Below are positions 25,805 to 35,134 of a stretch of 64,000 bases of DNA, piece by piece. A program made the position numbers and the translations under genes. Under the pieces are notes generated by a model. That model worked only from the letters and a program-made list of their open reading frames with translations, did not search any database and was not told the DNA's origin. Within the stretch, counting starts at the first letter, position 1. Every line of letters starts with the position of its first letter. The stretch is taken from assembly GCF_002812205.1 (NCBI RefSeq), contig NZ_NPEA01000008.1, forward strand, positions 1 through 64,000. Reading direction: 5' to 3'. The DNA is from Leptospira neocaledonica. GTDB taxonomy: Bacteria > Spirochaetota > Leptospiria > Leptospirales > Leptospiraceae.

Positions 25805-27253
25805 TTGTTCAGCATTCTAAAAGAAAAGAAAAAGTTATTCTTAACACTTCTGTTGATTTGGACCCTGGCAGCGATCTATATCTATCCCAGGAGATTCCAG
25901 ATTTTGCGCTCCTTTGCACTTTGGTTGGAACCTCCCGTTTTAAATCCTTCCCTTTCCGCAAAATTGCAGTCCAAGGGAGACGATCTATTATCTGAAAAAG
26001 TAGAATACAGACAGATCGAACATTATCTTAGAACAGACCAATTGTCCAGAGCCTGTGTCCGAGCCTATAGAATAGGAAAAGAAGGTAGCGGAGATATTTT
26101 CAGGATCCCAAGCTGGATGGAAGCAAAACACCAAGGCTGGACTATCGAAAGACTCGCAAATCCTAGCGAGACCAAATTTTCCACGGGAGAGAAACCTGTG
26201 GATCCGTTCGAATATTGGAAAGAATTCTACCAAATTCCTCTGGAAGCTTTAGATTATTATAAAAGAGCCTTAAACTATAATCCTTTCGATGGATACAATT
26301 CTCCTCCTAGTCAGGCAATATTAGGAAAAGACAAACCTGAGATTTCAGGTAAAAGTCTTTTAGAGAAGATCCGAATTTCTTCTTTTGCTTCTTGCCGTCC
26401 AGAAGAAGCGATACTTGCACATTTCCAAGCAATCCAAAGGATAGAAGAACTCGTATTCGAAAAATTGAAAGAAGTAAAACCGATTTCCATTCCCTGGTGG
26501 AAACGTATTTTGAATTTTTTCAGTTTCAGCTGTAATAAAGAAGAAGAGGAGAATATAACGGAAGATCTTCCGAAAGATATCCGTATCTGGAAAAAGATCA
26601 CAGAGTCCCAATCTTCTCCGATAGTATTCTCCGAAGATTATCCGGATACGACTACATTAACTGCGAATAAGTATAAAACACTTCTATTAAAAACATTGGA
26701 GTTACTTAGACTTAGAACCGATGAATCCCATCCTTCTCTTTCTCCCGAAGAATCCGTTTCCTTATTCACAAGGGTTTTGTATTTTTCCTGTTCTAAAAGA
26801 ACCATCCCTGCCGAGGCGAAGTATTGGGGTGCAAGTGCAATCGCTGCGATTCCTTGCGAAGCAACCGACACGGAAGGAACAAAAGTATTTTATTCTAACC
26901 TAAACCGAAATGCGCAGCTATTCTATAAATTGGGAGATAGAGACTCCAATTATAGAAAAAAAGCAAAGGATATGTTCGAGGCAGTCTATCAGTCTTCTGC
27001 GACGGATCTAGGCGTCAGATTTCAGGCAAAACTTATGAGAGTAAGATGTTTATTGTACGAATCCGATTTTGATAAGGCCTTGAAAGAATTGGATGCCTTG
27101 GATACCGAAGTTTATACCGTGGATCCGAATTATAGAAACGATAAATCAGGCTACGAAGATCTGATCGAAGATAAAAAGAAACTATTGCAGTACACACTTC
27201 GTCGAAAAGGAAGATACGAAGAAGCAGACGATATTTTCGATGAAAAGAATTAA
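25805..27253 (+). CDS. Membrane-anchored hypothetical protein with TPR-like C-terminus
   Basis: The protein has 482 residues from TTG 25805, supported by AAGGA about 7 nt upstream. One N-terminal membrane helix (LFLTLLLIWTLAAIYIY, about 11-27) is followed by a soluble domain with several tyrosine-rich helices (YYKRALNYNPFDGY). The C-terminus (KAKDMFEAVYQ, then FQAKLMRVRCLLYESDFDKAL) reads like TPR helices. I do not recognise the family. Its last 14 nt overlap the start of the cysteine desulfurase-like gene, so the two are translated together. Confidence 0.72.
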   Translation: MFSILKEKKKLFLTLLLIWTLAAIYIYPRRFQILRSFALWLEPPVLNPSLSAKLQSKGDDLLSEKVEYRQIEHYLRTDQLSRACVRAYRIGKEGSGDIFRIPSWMEAKHQGWTIERLANPSETKFSTGEKPVDPFEYWKEFYQIPLEALDYYKRALNYNPFDGYNSPPSQAILGKDKPEISGKSLLEKIRISSFASCRPEEAILAHFQAIQRIEELVFEKLKEVKPISIPWWKRILNFFSFSCNKEEEENITEDLPKDIRIWKKITESQSSPIVFSEDYPDTTTLTANKYKTLLLKTLELLRLRTDESHPSLSPEESVSLFTRVLYFSCSKRTIPAEAKYWGASAIAAIPCEATDTEGTKVFYSNLNRNAQLFYKLGDRDSNYRKKAKDMFEAVYQSSATDLGVRFQAKLMRVRCLLYESDFDKALKELDALDTEVYTVDPNYRNDKSGYEDLIEDKKKLLQYTLRRKGRYEEADDIFDEKN

Positions 27254-28352
27254 ATACTTCGATTATAATGCCACCCATCCTCCTATTCCAGGTTTATTAA
27301 ATAAAATCTTAGAAGAATACGAGGAAGACTTTTTTAATCCTTCCGGACCGACCCGATTTTCCTTAGCCAGACAGGGAAAAATTGAAGAAGCTAGAAAAGT
27401 TTTAGCAAAACTCACAGGAAAAGATCCGAAAGGATTCGTATTCGTATCTTCCGGAACGGAAGCGGATTATTCTCTAATATACTTCGCAAAACAATTTATA
27501 AAAACGACAGCTTATGTTTCTCCTTTCGAACATGCTGCCATGTATTCCTCTTTTAGAAGTTTAGGAGTTCCTTATAAAACATTAGGCGCTGATAAATCAG
27601 GACTTGTATCTCTTTCAGAATTAGAAACCAATCTGAAAAATGAGCCGGGACCTGTATTTGTCCTTCATGCCGGCAACGAAACTGGAGTGATCCAACCGAT
27701 CGAGGAATTAGCTGAAATTTCAGCAAAATACGGAATGCCATTTTATTCGGATCTGATTCAATCCTTCTCCAAAATTCCTGTACCTTTTTCCGTTCTGAAT
27801 GGATTTACATTCTCCGGTCATAAAATCGGCGGAGGTTTAGGTTCTTCCGTTTTATGGTTCGATCCAAAACATCTACCGGAAGGTGGGGTATTCCAAGGGG
27901 GAAACCAGGAGAATGGACATAGGGCCGGTACCGAAAATTCTCCCTCCATCTTGGCTTTGGCAGAAGCTGCAAAAATACAATTTGCAGAAATGGAGAATAA
28001 GAATAAAAGACTGGAATATTATAGAAATAAGATAGAATCCAAGCTCAAAAGTTTAGGAGCGCAAATAGTAGCGGAGAATTCGCCCAGACTTTTTTCCACT
28101 ACATTCGCATTACTTCCCTTGGACGATCTAGACTTTTTTATGATGGGAATGGAAGAGAAAGGATTTGCAGTTTCCACAGGATCTTCTTGCAAATCCAGAT
28201 CCAGAGAAGCAGCACCTTCTTTATTAGCAATGGGTTATACTCAAGAAGAAGCTCTTAGAGCAATCCGGATATCCACCGGCTTATACACAACGGAAGAAGA
28301 AGTAGATTCTTTGCTGATCGCATTGGAAGAAACTGTTCTTTCTATTCGATAA
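27240..28352 (+). CDS. Cysteine desulfurase-family aminotransferase (class V)
   Basis: This protein has 370 residues. The PLP lysine is K195 in SGHKIGGGLG, with H98 in PFEHAAM and NETGVIQP downstream, as in NifS/IscS. The catalytic cysteine C317 lies in STGSSCKSR, the loop that carries the persulfide. Length and motifs match small NifS-type enzymes that take sulfur from cysteine for Fe-S clusters or thio-cofactors. No IscU or SufU partner is adjacent, so its sulfur acceptor is unknown. It overlaps the upstream membrane-protein gene by 14 nt. Its stop is followed at 28 nt by the structured element at 28381-28485. Confidence 0.88.
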   Translation: MKRIKYFDYNATHPPIPGLLNKILEEYEEDFFNPSGPTRFSLARQGKIEEARKVLAKLTGKDPKGFVFVSSGTEADYSLIYFAKQFIKTTAYVSPFEHAAMYSSFRSLGVPYKTLGADKSGLVSLSELETNLKNEPGPVFVLHAGNETGVIQPIEELAEISAKYGMPFYSDLIQSFSKIPVPFSVLNGFTFSGHKIGGGLGSSVLWFDPKHLPEGGVFQGGNQENGHRAGTENSPSILALAEAAKIQFAEMENKNKRLEYYRNKIESKLKSLGAQIVAENSPRLFSTTFALLPLDDLDFFMMGMEEKGFAVSTGSSCKSRSREAAPSLLAMGYTQEEALRAIRISTGLYTTEEEVDSLLIALEETVLSIR

Positions 28353-28380
28353 GAAAGTAATCTAAATCACATTAAAATAA

Positions 28381-28485
28381 CCTGGAGTGAACTTTTTGCC
28401 TGAGAGCGAAGCCAGGATGGCGAAGCGACCCGGAGGTTTGCACAGGATGTGCAAGCGGAGGGGAAGGCAAAGAGTTTACTCCAGG
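28381..28485 (+). ncRNA. Candidate structured RNA, three-way junction with twin AGGAT loops
   Basis: A 21-bp closing stem pairs 28381-28401 with 28465-28485; its only two non-Watson-Crick positions are G-U wobbles on the plus-strand RNA. Hairpin A (28406-28426) is GC, GAA, GCC, loop AGGAT, GGC, GAA, GC. Hairpin B (28429-28463) is CCC, GGAG, GTTTGCAC, loop AGGAT, GTGCAAGC, GGAG, GGG. Both internal loops are symmetric and allow tandem G-A pairs. It sits between two convergent genes, so it may terminate transcription; a stable 3'-UTR RNA or protein-binding element is the alternative. The fold is read from sequence; function is inference. Confidence 0.55.
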
Positions 28486-28510
28486 AATTATAACGGTTTT
28501 TAGGATACGC

Positions 28511-29659
28511 TCACTTTCTTAGGCTGGAAGCCATCTCTTCTGCGTATCTGTCGGTCATTCCGGCTACATAGTCGCATACACATCTTTCCAAACCTTCTTT
28601 TTCTATCCTTCTCTTGTAGGTTTCCGGAATGGAATCAGGTTGTTTTCTAAAATGAAAAAATAATGTTTCAATAATATCTCTTCCCCGGTCGCTTGTGACT
28701 ACCACGGAAGGATGTCTGTATAAAGTTTTATAAAGAAAAGATTTTAGTTCCCGGACCTTCTCCCCATAGGAAGGTTCATAAGTGGCAATCCTTTTACCTT
28801 CTTGGTAGGCAGTATTCAGATCGGAACGATCCCGGATTTTCCAGTCGGAGATCCTGGATTCAATGGTCTGTATCATACTAGAGACCATACTATTGGTCAG
28901 TTCTCGGATCACAGTTCGAACAAATACTTTCCCATCCAGTTTCGGGAACTTACCTTTTACCATTTCTGAAGTTTCTGCCCAAAGAGAAAGTGATCTTAGA
29001 TCTTCCACTTTTAGATAACCCATTTCTAAACCGTCATCTATATCATGACTTGTGTATGCGATCTCGTCTGCAACATCCGCACATTGAGCTTCCAAACTCG
29101 GGCCTTCGTCCTTTCTTTCCTTTCCTAGATTGGAGCCTCCGTATTCCGCCCCATGTTTCATCATACCTTTTAGGGTTTCTTTGGAAAGATTGAGTCCAGG
29201 GAATTCCGGATAACGTGTTTCTAATATAGTAACTATACGAACTGATTGTTTATTATGTTCGAACCCACCGAATTCTCCCATTAAATCCGAAAGCATATCT
29301 TGGCCTGCATGTCCGAAAGGTGTATGCCCCAGATCATGTGCGAGCGCGATTGTTTCCGTCAGTAAAGAGTTGAGTCCTAATGCGGAAGCGATCGTCCTGG
29401 AAATTCCAGCAACTTCCAAAGTATGAGTGAGACGATTACGATAATTTTCGCCTACTGAATAAACAAAAACTTGGGTCTTATACTGTAATCTTTTGAATGC
29501 ACTAGAATGAACTACCCTATCTCTATCTCTTTGAAAAGGAATACGGTACGGGTGTTCTTCTTCCTTATATTCTCTTCCGCCGGTTTCGTCCTGCAATACT
29601 GCATAACCGGCTAGTAAAGAATTTTCGGTTTGGATGATTTGGTTTCGGTCTTTCTGCAC
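28511..29659 (-). CDS. dgt: Deoxyguanosine triphosphate triphosphohydrolase (dGTPase)
   Basis: This protein has 382 residues. The HD-domain metal site is complete: H79 in NRLTHTLEV, H108-D109 in ALAHDLGHTPFGHAG with H112 and H117 following, and a later aspartate in EIAYTSHDIDDGL. The N-terminal PFQRDRDRVVHSSAFKRLQYKTQVF is the standard dGTPase opening (about residues 41-65). It cleaves dNTPs to nucleoside and triphosphate in the cytoplasm and helps control dNTP pools. It is transcribed alone, ending next to the structured element. Confidence 0.93.
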   Translation of the reverse strand: MQKDRNQIIQTENSLLAGYAVLQDETGGREYKEEEHPYRIPFQRDRDRVVHSSAFKRLQYKTQVFVYSVGENYRNRLTHTLEVAGISRTIASALGLNSLLTETIALAHDLGHTPFGHAGQDMLSDLMGEFGGFEHNKQSVRIVTILETRYPEFPGLNLSKETLKGMMKHGAEYGGSNLGKERKDEGPSLEAQCADVADEIAYTSHDIDDGLEMGYLKVEDLRSLSLWAETSEMVKGKFPKLDGKVFVRTVIRELTNSMVSSMIQTIESRISDWKIRDRSDLNTAYQEGKRIATYEPSYGEKVRELKSFLYKTLYRHPSVVVTSDRGRDIIETLFFHFRKQPDSIPETYKRRIEKEGLERCVCDYVAGMTDRYAEEMASSLRK

Positions 29660-29780
29660 CTGGAACCAATTTGGAACCTAAAAAGACCAAAAGCAAGCCA
29701 AACAAATCTAGTTTTTCGGTTCCCATTTGCCTCGGATAAGTTTCACTGGTGGAATTCTACTCGGACAGATAGAAGCATTC

Positions 29781-30410
29781 ATGGATCTAGTTAATATCCC
29801 GGATTTAGTAAATTTTTTTTCCCGCTTTGGGAATGAGTTCGCTTACTTAGCAGTTTTCTCCACCCTGATTCTCTGCGGTTTTGGTCTTCCAATTCCTGAG
29901 GATATCTCCCTGGTTTCCGGAGGGGTTTTGGCAGGTTTAGGATACGCAAACGAACATGTAATGTTCGGTGTGGGAATGGCCGGGGTTCTCGTAGGAGACG
30001 GTTCCGTTTTTTTACTCGGAAGGATTTTCGGAGAGAAAGTATTACGAATTCCTTTCATCGCTAAATTTTTAACTCCGGAAAGATTTTCCAAAGTACAGGA
30101 GAAGTTTTCCCAATACGGAAACTGGGTTGTATTCATGGCAAGGTTTATGCCTGGTCTAAGGATGCCTATCTATCTAACGGCAGGGACTTCTGACCGAATT
30201 TCTTTTTTCAGATTTTTGTTTTTGGATATGTTCGCTGCGGCGATTTCCGTTCCGATCTGGGTCTATCTTGGCCATTATGGCGCAAAAAATTTAGACCAGC
30301 TCAGCAATTTAGTCCACCAAGGCCAAATTACTGTCTTTGCATTATTAGGAATCCTTGTATTAGTCCTAGTTCTATATTTTACGATTAAAAAGAAACGTTC
30401 AGGGAAATAA
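29781..30410 (+). CDS. DedA-family membrane protein
   Basis: The protein has 209 residues from ATG 29781; an upstream TTG at 29727 in the same frame would add 18 residues with poor support. DedA marks are LCGFGLPIPEDISLV, GDGSVFLLGR and FMARFMPGLRMPIYLTAG, with four to five membrane helices. DedA proteins are thought to be flippases or transporters for membrane lipids (some for undecaprenyl phosphate), driven by proton motive force. The acidic residue of IPEDIS and the arginines of ARFMPGLR are the known key residues. It is divergent from dgt. Confidence 0.9.
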   Translation: MDLVNIPDLVNFFSRFGNEFAYLAVFSTLILCGFGLPIPEDISLVSGGVLAGLGYANEHVMFGVGMAGVLVGDGSVFLLGRIFGEKVLRIPFIAKFLTPERFSKVQEKFSQYGNWVVFMARFMPGLRMPIYLTAGTSDRISFFRFLFLDMFAAAISVPIWVYLGHYGAKNLDQLSNLVHQGQITVFALLGILVLVLVLYFTIKKKRSGK

Positions 30411-30457
30411 TACTTTTACTCGACATAATTTTATGAATCTATACTGTTTGGTTAGAT

Positions 30458-31009
30458 ATGGATGTTCTTACCCAACCTGTGTTGGTGCTGAACGCGACCT
30501 ATGTCCCGGTTGCGATCCGAACCGTTAAAGACGCCGTTATCCTTCTAATTCTAAGAAAAGCAGAACTCATTCGAGACGAAAAAGACCTATTTATCAGGTC
30601 TGAGAAACTTCGGTTTACTACTCCTAGAATTATTTTACTCACAGACTATTATAAAGTTCCTAAACGTAAGCATAAACTCTCTAGAGAAAATATTTTCTTA
30701 AGAGATGATCACGAATGTGTCTATTGCAGGCGTAAACTTCCTTCTTCTAAGCTCACTTTGGATCATGTGATCCCCAAAAGTCGTTGGGAAGAGATTCCCA
30801 GGGAAAAAAAACCGAAAGAATATCATACCTGGGAAAACCTGGTCACAGCCTGCAGAGACTGTAATACCAGAAAAGGAAACAAACTTCTACAAGAACTCAA
30901 GTGGGAGATTCCTGAAAATCGGTCGACAAACAAGAGACGTTTTCCACAATTTTCAGTATCCACCCAATTGGTCGAAAAATTCGGCTGGGCGGATTATATA
31001 CGCATCTAA
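30458..31009 (+). CDS. HNH endonuclease-family protein
   Basis: This protein has 183 residues. A zinc-bound HNH fold is visible: C87-V-Y-C90, LDH103VIPKS, N127 in ENLVTAC, and C132-R-D-C135-N with TRKGNK. The N-terminal 75 residues (QPVLVLNATYVPVAIRTV) are typical of a widespread HNH subfamily often found as single housekeeping genes in spirochaetes, cyanobacteria and Deltaproteobacteria. The DNA target is unknown and no methylase is nearby, so a restriction role is unlikely. It is immediately followed by a lipoprotein gene that begins 1 nt after its stop. Confidence 0.87.
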   Translation: MDVLTQPVLVLNATYVPVAIRTVKDAVILLILRKAELIRDEKDLFIRSEKLRFTTPRIILLTDYYKVPKRKHKLSRENIFLRDDHECVYCRRKLPSSKLTLDHVIPKSRWEEIPREKKPKEYHTWENLVTACRDCNTRKGNKLLQELKWEIPENRSTNKRRFPQFSVSTQLVEKFGWADYIRI

Positions 31010-31525
31010 ATGAATCTTTTTTTATCTGGGAGAATGTCCAAATTCTTTCCTCACTCACTTCTAATTCTTTCCTTATTCTCTTGTTATAATTATTCAACGA
31101 ATCGAATCGTCAGCACTCCACCTACTTTGGTAGGGATCACTTTGATTGGGACTGGAGTATACGAACTTAGGCTAAGAGCAGGAAATCCGGAAGCATTTTT
31201 TAACGGATATACTTTGTATACGGGAAGTACTGCAGATGCATCCAGAAATCCTTCCGATTTTTCTTCAGGCAAAGGATGTGAACTTCCTCTGAATCTACTT
31301 CCGAACCAACCAAAAGAATATTCTATAGAAGTAAATCCAACCGCAGGTCCTCTTGCAGTTCCGGGTCCTGGAGAAAACACAAATCGGGTCTGTAAAATTG
31401 TGGCTACTTTAAATTCCGGAGATTACGTAACTCTTAGATCTTCTGTGATCTCTTTGGATCTGAATAGTGGTACCAAAGACATCTATGTATTCTCCATGCC
31501 TTCAAATACATTACAAGTTCCTTAA
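31010..31525 (+). CDS. Putative lipoprotein
   Basis: The protein has 171 residues from ATG 31010, directly after the HNH stop; ATG 31034 (MSKFFPHS), with GGGAG just before it, is an equally good start. The N-terminus ends in LLILSLFSC, a lipobox of the loose spirochaetal type. The mature part is rich in Gly, Pro, Ser and Thr with beta-like stretches (VYELRLRAGNPEAFFNGYTL) and several cysteines. I do not recognise the family. Its end overlaps the convergent J-domain gene by 4 nt. Confidence 0.68.
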   Translation: MNLFLSGRMSKFFPHSLLILSLFSCYNYSTNRIVSTPPTLVGITLIGTGVYELRLRAGNPEAFFNGYTLYTGSTADASRNPSDFSSGKGCELPLNLLPNQPKEYSIEVNPTAGPLAVPGPGENTNRVCKIVATLNSGDYVTLRSSVISLDLNSGTKDIYVFSMPSNTLQVP

Positions 31526-32004
31526 TCTTTAAACCAAACTTTTATTTTTTTAAGAGTTGTTTCCGTATCTTCTTTCCAGATACTTTTTGGAAATTTTTCC
31601 AAAAATTCTTCCAATTCTTCTTTAGCCGTTTCTAATTCTTCTCTTAAACGTAAAAGTGCAGGATTGTCTTCTTTTTTTAGAAATACAGGATTTCCTTCGG
31701 TGAATTGAAAATATTTTTCGATAGCCTTGGCTGCTTTTTGTTTGGCTAATTTATAAATCTGGAATCCATCCGGATCTTCTTTAACATTTTCTAAAATTGT
31801 AGAAGTTTCGGTCTCGAGAAAAGATAGAAGAACATCCCTGAGCTGTACAAGCTCTTTGAACAAAAGATCCGTTTCATATTCTCCGGAATCAGGATGATAC
31901 TTACGTGAAAGTTCTCGGAATCTACTCCGGACTAGATTTGCGTCGAATTTTTTAGGAAGTCCGTAAAAGTCCAGGGCACGGCTTAGCAGGTCCCCGTCTT
32001 CCAA
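31522..32004 (-). CDS. J-domain (DnaJ-like) protein
   Basis: This protein has 160 residues. Residues about 8-65 form a J domain: LDFYGLPKKFDANLV, then RSRFRELSRKYHPDSG with the essential HPD at 37-39. The remaining 95 residues are charged helices without a zinc finger or client-binding DnaJ domain. J-domain proteins stimulate DnaK ATPase and give it a task. Its start overlaps the coiled-coil gene by 22 nt, and that gene follows fliS by 7 nt, so it is tied to flagellar export genes. A flagellar co-chaperone role is inference. Confidence 0.8.
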   Translation of the reverse strand: MEDGDLLSRALDFYGLPKKFDANLVRSRFRELSRKYHPDSGEYETDLLFKELVQLRDVLLSFLETETSTILENVKEDPDGFQIYKLAKQKAAKAIEKYFQFTEGNPVFLKKEDNPALLRLREELETAKEELEEFLEKFPKSIWKEDTETTLKKIKVWFKD

Positions 32005-32417
32005 CCCAATTTCCTATGAGCTAGGAATTTTTTGAGTTGGATCTTGGATTGTACCATATTCAACTCTTTGCGGTATTCCTGCAGAATGATCTCCATCTTT
32101 TCCCCTACTTGGGAATTCAAATCCCTGGACTCCTCCAATTTTTGGAAGATCGTATCGGAGAGTCGAATAATTTCCAGTGTTTGAGGAGAAGATTCTTCTA
32201 ATTGTTCGATCTTGCGGTCTAGTCGTTTCATTTTTTCGACTAGATCGGAATTTTGGAGTTCTAGTTTGGCGGTACCTTCTCCGTCTCCAAAACCCAAAAT
32301 TTGCAACTGGCGTTTTTGGAGTTCTATCAGTTTGTCCAAAAATTGAATCTTGTCCTCATAGAGTGAGGAAAGTTTTTCTTCCATAGAATTTAGACTTTTA
32401 GAATCCCTCGCCGCCAT
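31983..32417 (-). CDS. Coiled-coil protein, candidate flagellar export chaperone (FlgN/FliT-like)
   Basis: This protein has 144 residues, nearly all helix. SSLYEDKIQFLDKLIELQKRQLQIL resembles the first helix of FlgN-type chaperones (about residues 17-41), and later heptads run through LVEKMKRLDRKIEQLEE and beyond. Such chaperones keep hook-associated or filament-cap proteins ready for export. The gene lies between fliS and the J-domain gene, overlapping the latter by 22 nt. The assignment rests on helix pattern and context, so a non-chaperone coiled-coil role remains possible. Confidence 0.6.
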   Translation of the reverse strand: MAARDSKSLNSMEEKLSSLYEDKIQFLDKLIELQKRQLQILGFGDGEGTAKLELQNSDLVEKMKRLDRKIEQLEESSPQTLEIIRLSDTIFQKLEESRDLNSQVGEKMEIILQEYRKELNMVQSKIQLKKFLAHRKLGWKTGTC

Positions 32418-32424
32418 AGATGAA

Positions 32425-32877
32425 TTAACCTTGGAGGGAGAGGCCTGTTCCTCTGGAACCGGCAGTTGGTAATGGAACTACGGAAGAAGCTTTTTCTTTC
32501 TTCTCAATTTCTTCCCAAGCAAGTTTTAGATCTTCCAGATATTTGATAATTTCGGAAAGGATCTCGCTATCCTTCTTCATATTAGCTTCTAGTAAGCGCT
32601 TTTTAATATAAACGTAAATACCAAGTAGGTTATTTGCAACCTCTCCCCCATTTTCCATATTCAGGGCAAGCATCAGCTCGGTGACAATCTCTTGGGCTTT
32701 TAGGATATGATTATTCACCACGTCGTACTTGCGGGGTGTATTATTCTCGATGGCAACGTTCAGGAAGCGAATTGCCCCTTCATATAACATCACGATAAGT
32801 CGGCCCTGACTCACAGTAGAAATTTCATTGGATTTATACTGTTCGACGGACGCCGTCGATTTTCTAGCAAGTGACAT
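32425..32877 (-). CDS. fliS: Flagellar export chaperone FliS
   Basis: This protein has 150 residues. The FliS four-helix pattern is clear: YKSNEISTVSQGRLIVMLYEGAIRFL, then KAQEIVTELMLALNMENGGEVANNLLGIYVYIKKRLLEAN across helices 2-3 (about residues 15-110). FliS binds the disordered C-terminus of flagellin in the cytoplasm and prevents early polymerisation before export. It is the first gene of the fliS, coiled-coil, J-domain unit and is divergent from purN with 74 nt between. Confidence 0.93.
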   Translation of the reverse strand: MSLARKSTASVEQYKSNEISTVSQGRLIVMLYEGAIRFLNVAIENNTPRKYDVVNNHILKAQEIVTELMLALNMENGGEVANNLLGIYVYIKKRLLEANMKKDSEILSEIIKYLEDLKLAWEEIEKKEKASSVVPLPTAGSRGTGLSLQG

Positions 32878-32951
32878 GTGTCTCTCCTGAAATACTTTTC
32901 GACAAAATTCCGGACCGCCTTAACGTGGACTGGTAATTCTTAGCGTATCGG

Positions 32952-33590
32952 ATGCGAAAATTCTTGGCAAGTCTGATTCCCAAACCCAGAAAAAAGCTTG
33001 TCTTTTTGGCCTCTGGGCGGGGGAGCAACCTGGAAGCTGTCCTTCAGGTGATCCAAAAGGGAAAAATCCCTGCAAATCCCGCATTTTTAATCACAGATAA
33101 CCCGGAGGCGCCTTCTATCCAGATCGCTGCCCGCCATAATGTCCCCACCAAGATCCTAGACTGGAAGTCATATTCCAAAAAAGAAGAATATCATCTGGAC
33201 CTTCTCCGAACCCTGGAAGAGATCTCCCCAGATCTAATCGTTGCCTGCGGGTACATGAGAATTCTAAAACCGGAAATTATTCGAGCCTTTCGGAACCGGA
33301 TCATCAATATACATCCTTCTCTGCTCCCTTCCTTTACCGGTCTACATGCTCAAAAACAGGCATTCGATTATGGAGTGAAAATCGCTGGTTGCACTGCCCA
33401 TTTTGTGGACGAGGGTGTGGATTCGGGTCCCATCATTTTGCAAGGAGTTATTAAAATCGAGGAAGGAATGACCGAAAGAGAATTGACTCTTGCCATTCTC
33501 AAAGAGGAACATAAAATCCTGCCCCTCGCGGTTAAACATTTCTGCGAAGATCGGCTCCTCATTAAAGACAGGAAGGTCTCAATCCTCTAG
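32952..33590 (+). CDS. purN: Phosphoribosylglycinamide formyltransferase (GART)
   Basis: This protein has 212 residues. The phosphate-binding loop ASGRGSN is at 20-26, and the catalytic Asn-His pair lies in [12 protein letters not shown], followed by [18 protein letters not shown] with the conserved Asp. The enzyme moves a formyl group from 10-formyl-tetrahydrofolate to GAR in purine synthesis. The first 14 residues (basic, with IPKPRKK) extend beyond the usual family start, but no other start has a better ribosome site. The purH gene starts 1 nt after its stop. Confidence 0.93.
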   Translation: MRKFLASLIPKPRKKLVFLASGRGSNLEAVLQVIQKGKIPANPAFLITDNPEAPSIQIAARHNVPTKILDWKSYSKKEEYHLDLLRTLEEISPDLIVACGYMRILKPEIIRAFRNRIINIHPSLLPSFTGLHAQKQAFDYGVKIAGCTAHFVDEGVDSGPIILQGVIKIEEGMTERELTLAILKEEHKILPLAVKHFCEDRLLIKDRKVSIL

Positions 33591-33591
33591 C

Positions 33592-35133
33592 ATGATCAAA
33601 ATCACTCGTGCCCTTATTTCAGTTAGCGACAAAACAGGACTTATCGGATTTGCTAAGTACCTGGAATCCAAAGGAGTGGAAATTATTTCCACCGGCGGGA
33701 CCCTCAAAACACTTTCCGAAAACGGAATCAAAGCCATTGCGATAGACGATTATACCGGATTTCCGGAAATTTTGGACGGAAGAGTAAAAACTCTCCACCC
33801 TAAGGTTCATGGCGGGCTCTTGGGAGTAATCTCCAAACCGGAACACAAACAAAAGATGGAAGAATTAAAAATTCCGAAGATCGATCTGGTAGTTGTGAAT
33901 TTATATCCATTCGTGCAGACCGTTTCCAAACCTGGTGTTCATCTGGACGAAGCAATAGAAAATATCGATATTGGCGGACCTTCTATGATCCGTTCCGCTA
34001 GTAAGAACTATAGACACACTGTAGTAGTAACGGATCCGAACGATTATAAAACCGTAGAAGAATCCATGAAGGTTAACGACGGTTCCGTGGACGCGGACAC
34101 TTCTTTCCTTCTTATGAGAAAAGCATTCTCTCATACTGCAATGTATGATACTGCAATCTCTTCTTGGTTCAACAAACTTGCCGGGGAGAAGTTCCCAGAC
34201 ATTTTAAATCTTTCCTTTACTAAAAAACAAAAACTCAGATACGGAGAAAACCCTCACCAGGGAGCCGCTTTCTACGAGCCTTTGTTCACCAAAAGTGAAT
34301 TCTCTCCTCTCCAAGGAAAAGAATTATCTTTTAATAATATGTTAGATTTTGATGCGGCATTCCATATCTCGGCACTTCTTCCTGATAATACTGTTTGTAT
34401 CATCAAACATTTGAATCCTTGCGGGATCGCTTATGCTGATGATACATTAGAAGCATTCCGCCTGGCAAAAAGAACGGATCCTATTTCTGCATTCGGTGGG
34501 ATTATCGGGATCAAAGGAACTGTCACTGGAGAACTTGCTGTTCTCATCGGAGAAACATTTGTAGAAGGTGTGATCGCTCAAAAATTCGAGCCTGCCGCTC
34601 TGGAATATTTCTCTAAAAAGCCGAATGTTCGTCTGATCGAGATCCAAAATTTCCAAGAAGCATTGGATGAAATGGATCTAAGACCGATCCATCACGGAAT
34701 TCTTCTACAAGATAGAGACTACGCCACCATCACCGAAAAAGATCTAAAGATCGTTTCTAAAAAACAACCTACCGAGGAAGATATCCGAGGTCTGATGTTC
34801 GCTTGGTCTACCGTAAAATTTATCAAGTCAAACGCGATCGTCTATACGGAAGAGAACGCTACTTTAGGAATTGGCGCAGGACAAATGTCCAGAGTGGATT
34901 CAGTTCAATTAGGTGCGACCAAGGCTCTAAACGTTGGACTTTCTGTTGTAGGTTCTTATGTGGCGAGTGATGCATTTTTCCCATTCAGAGATGGAATAGA
35001 TGCGATCGCTAAAGTAGGAGCAAAAGCAATCATCCAACCCGGAGGTTCTATCCGGGACGAAGAAGTGATCAAAGCAGCCGACGAGCATGGCTTGATCATG
35101 GTGTTCACTGGCATGAGGCATTTTAGGCATTAA
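33592..35133 (+). CDS. purH: AICAR transformylase / IMP cyclohydrolase
   Basis: The protein has 513 residues from ATG 33592 ([16 protein letters not shown]). The frame extends 34 codons upstream inside purN, which is not used. The IMP cyclohydrolase domain is residues about 1-200 ([17 protein letters not shown]). The transformylase domain follows, with [17 protein letters not shown] and [10 protein letters not shown]. PurH does the last two steps of IMP synthesis. Being 1 nt behind purN makes a purN-purH pair with coupled translation. Confidence 0.95.
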   Translation: MIKITRALISVSDKTGLIGFAKYLESKGVEIISTGGTLKTLSENGIKAIAIDDYTGFPEILDGRVKTLHPKVHGGLLGVISKPEHKQKMEELKIPKIDLVVVNLYPFVQTVSKPGVHLDEAIENIDIGGPSMIRSASKNYRHTVVVTDPNDYKTVEESMKVNDGSVDADTSFLLMRKAFSHTAMYDTAISSWFNKLAGEKFPDILNLSFTKKQKLRYGENPHQGAAFYEPLFTKSEFSPLQGKELSFNNMLDFDAAFHISALLPDNTVCIIKHLNPCGIAYADDTLEAFRLAKRTDPISAFGGIIGIKGTVTGELAVLIGETFVEGVIAQKFEPAALEYFSKKPNVRLIEIQNFQEALDEMDLRPIHHGILLQDRDYATITEKDLKIVSKKQPTEEDIRGLMFAWSTVKFIKSNAIVYTEENATLGIGAGQMSRVDSVQLGATKALNVGLSVVGSYVASDAFFPFRDGIDAIAKVGAKAIIQPGGSIRDEEVIKAADEHGLIMVFTGMRHFRH

Positions 35134-35134
35134 G

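Noticed and set aside
28381..28485. Element considered as a classical intrinsic terminator only
   Set aside because: The branched fold with two matching loops and purine internal loops is more complex than a terminator needs, although termination may still be one of its roles.
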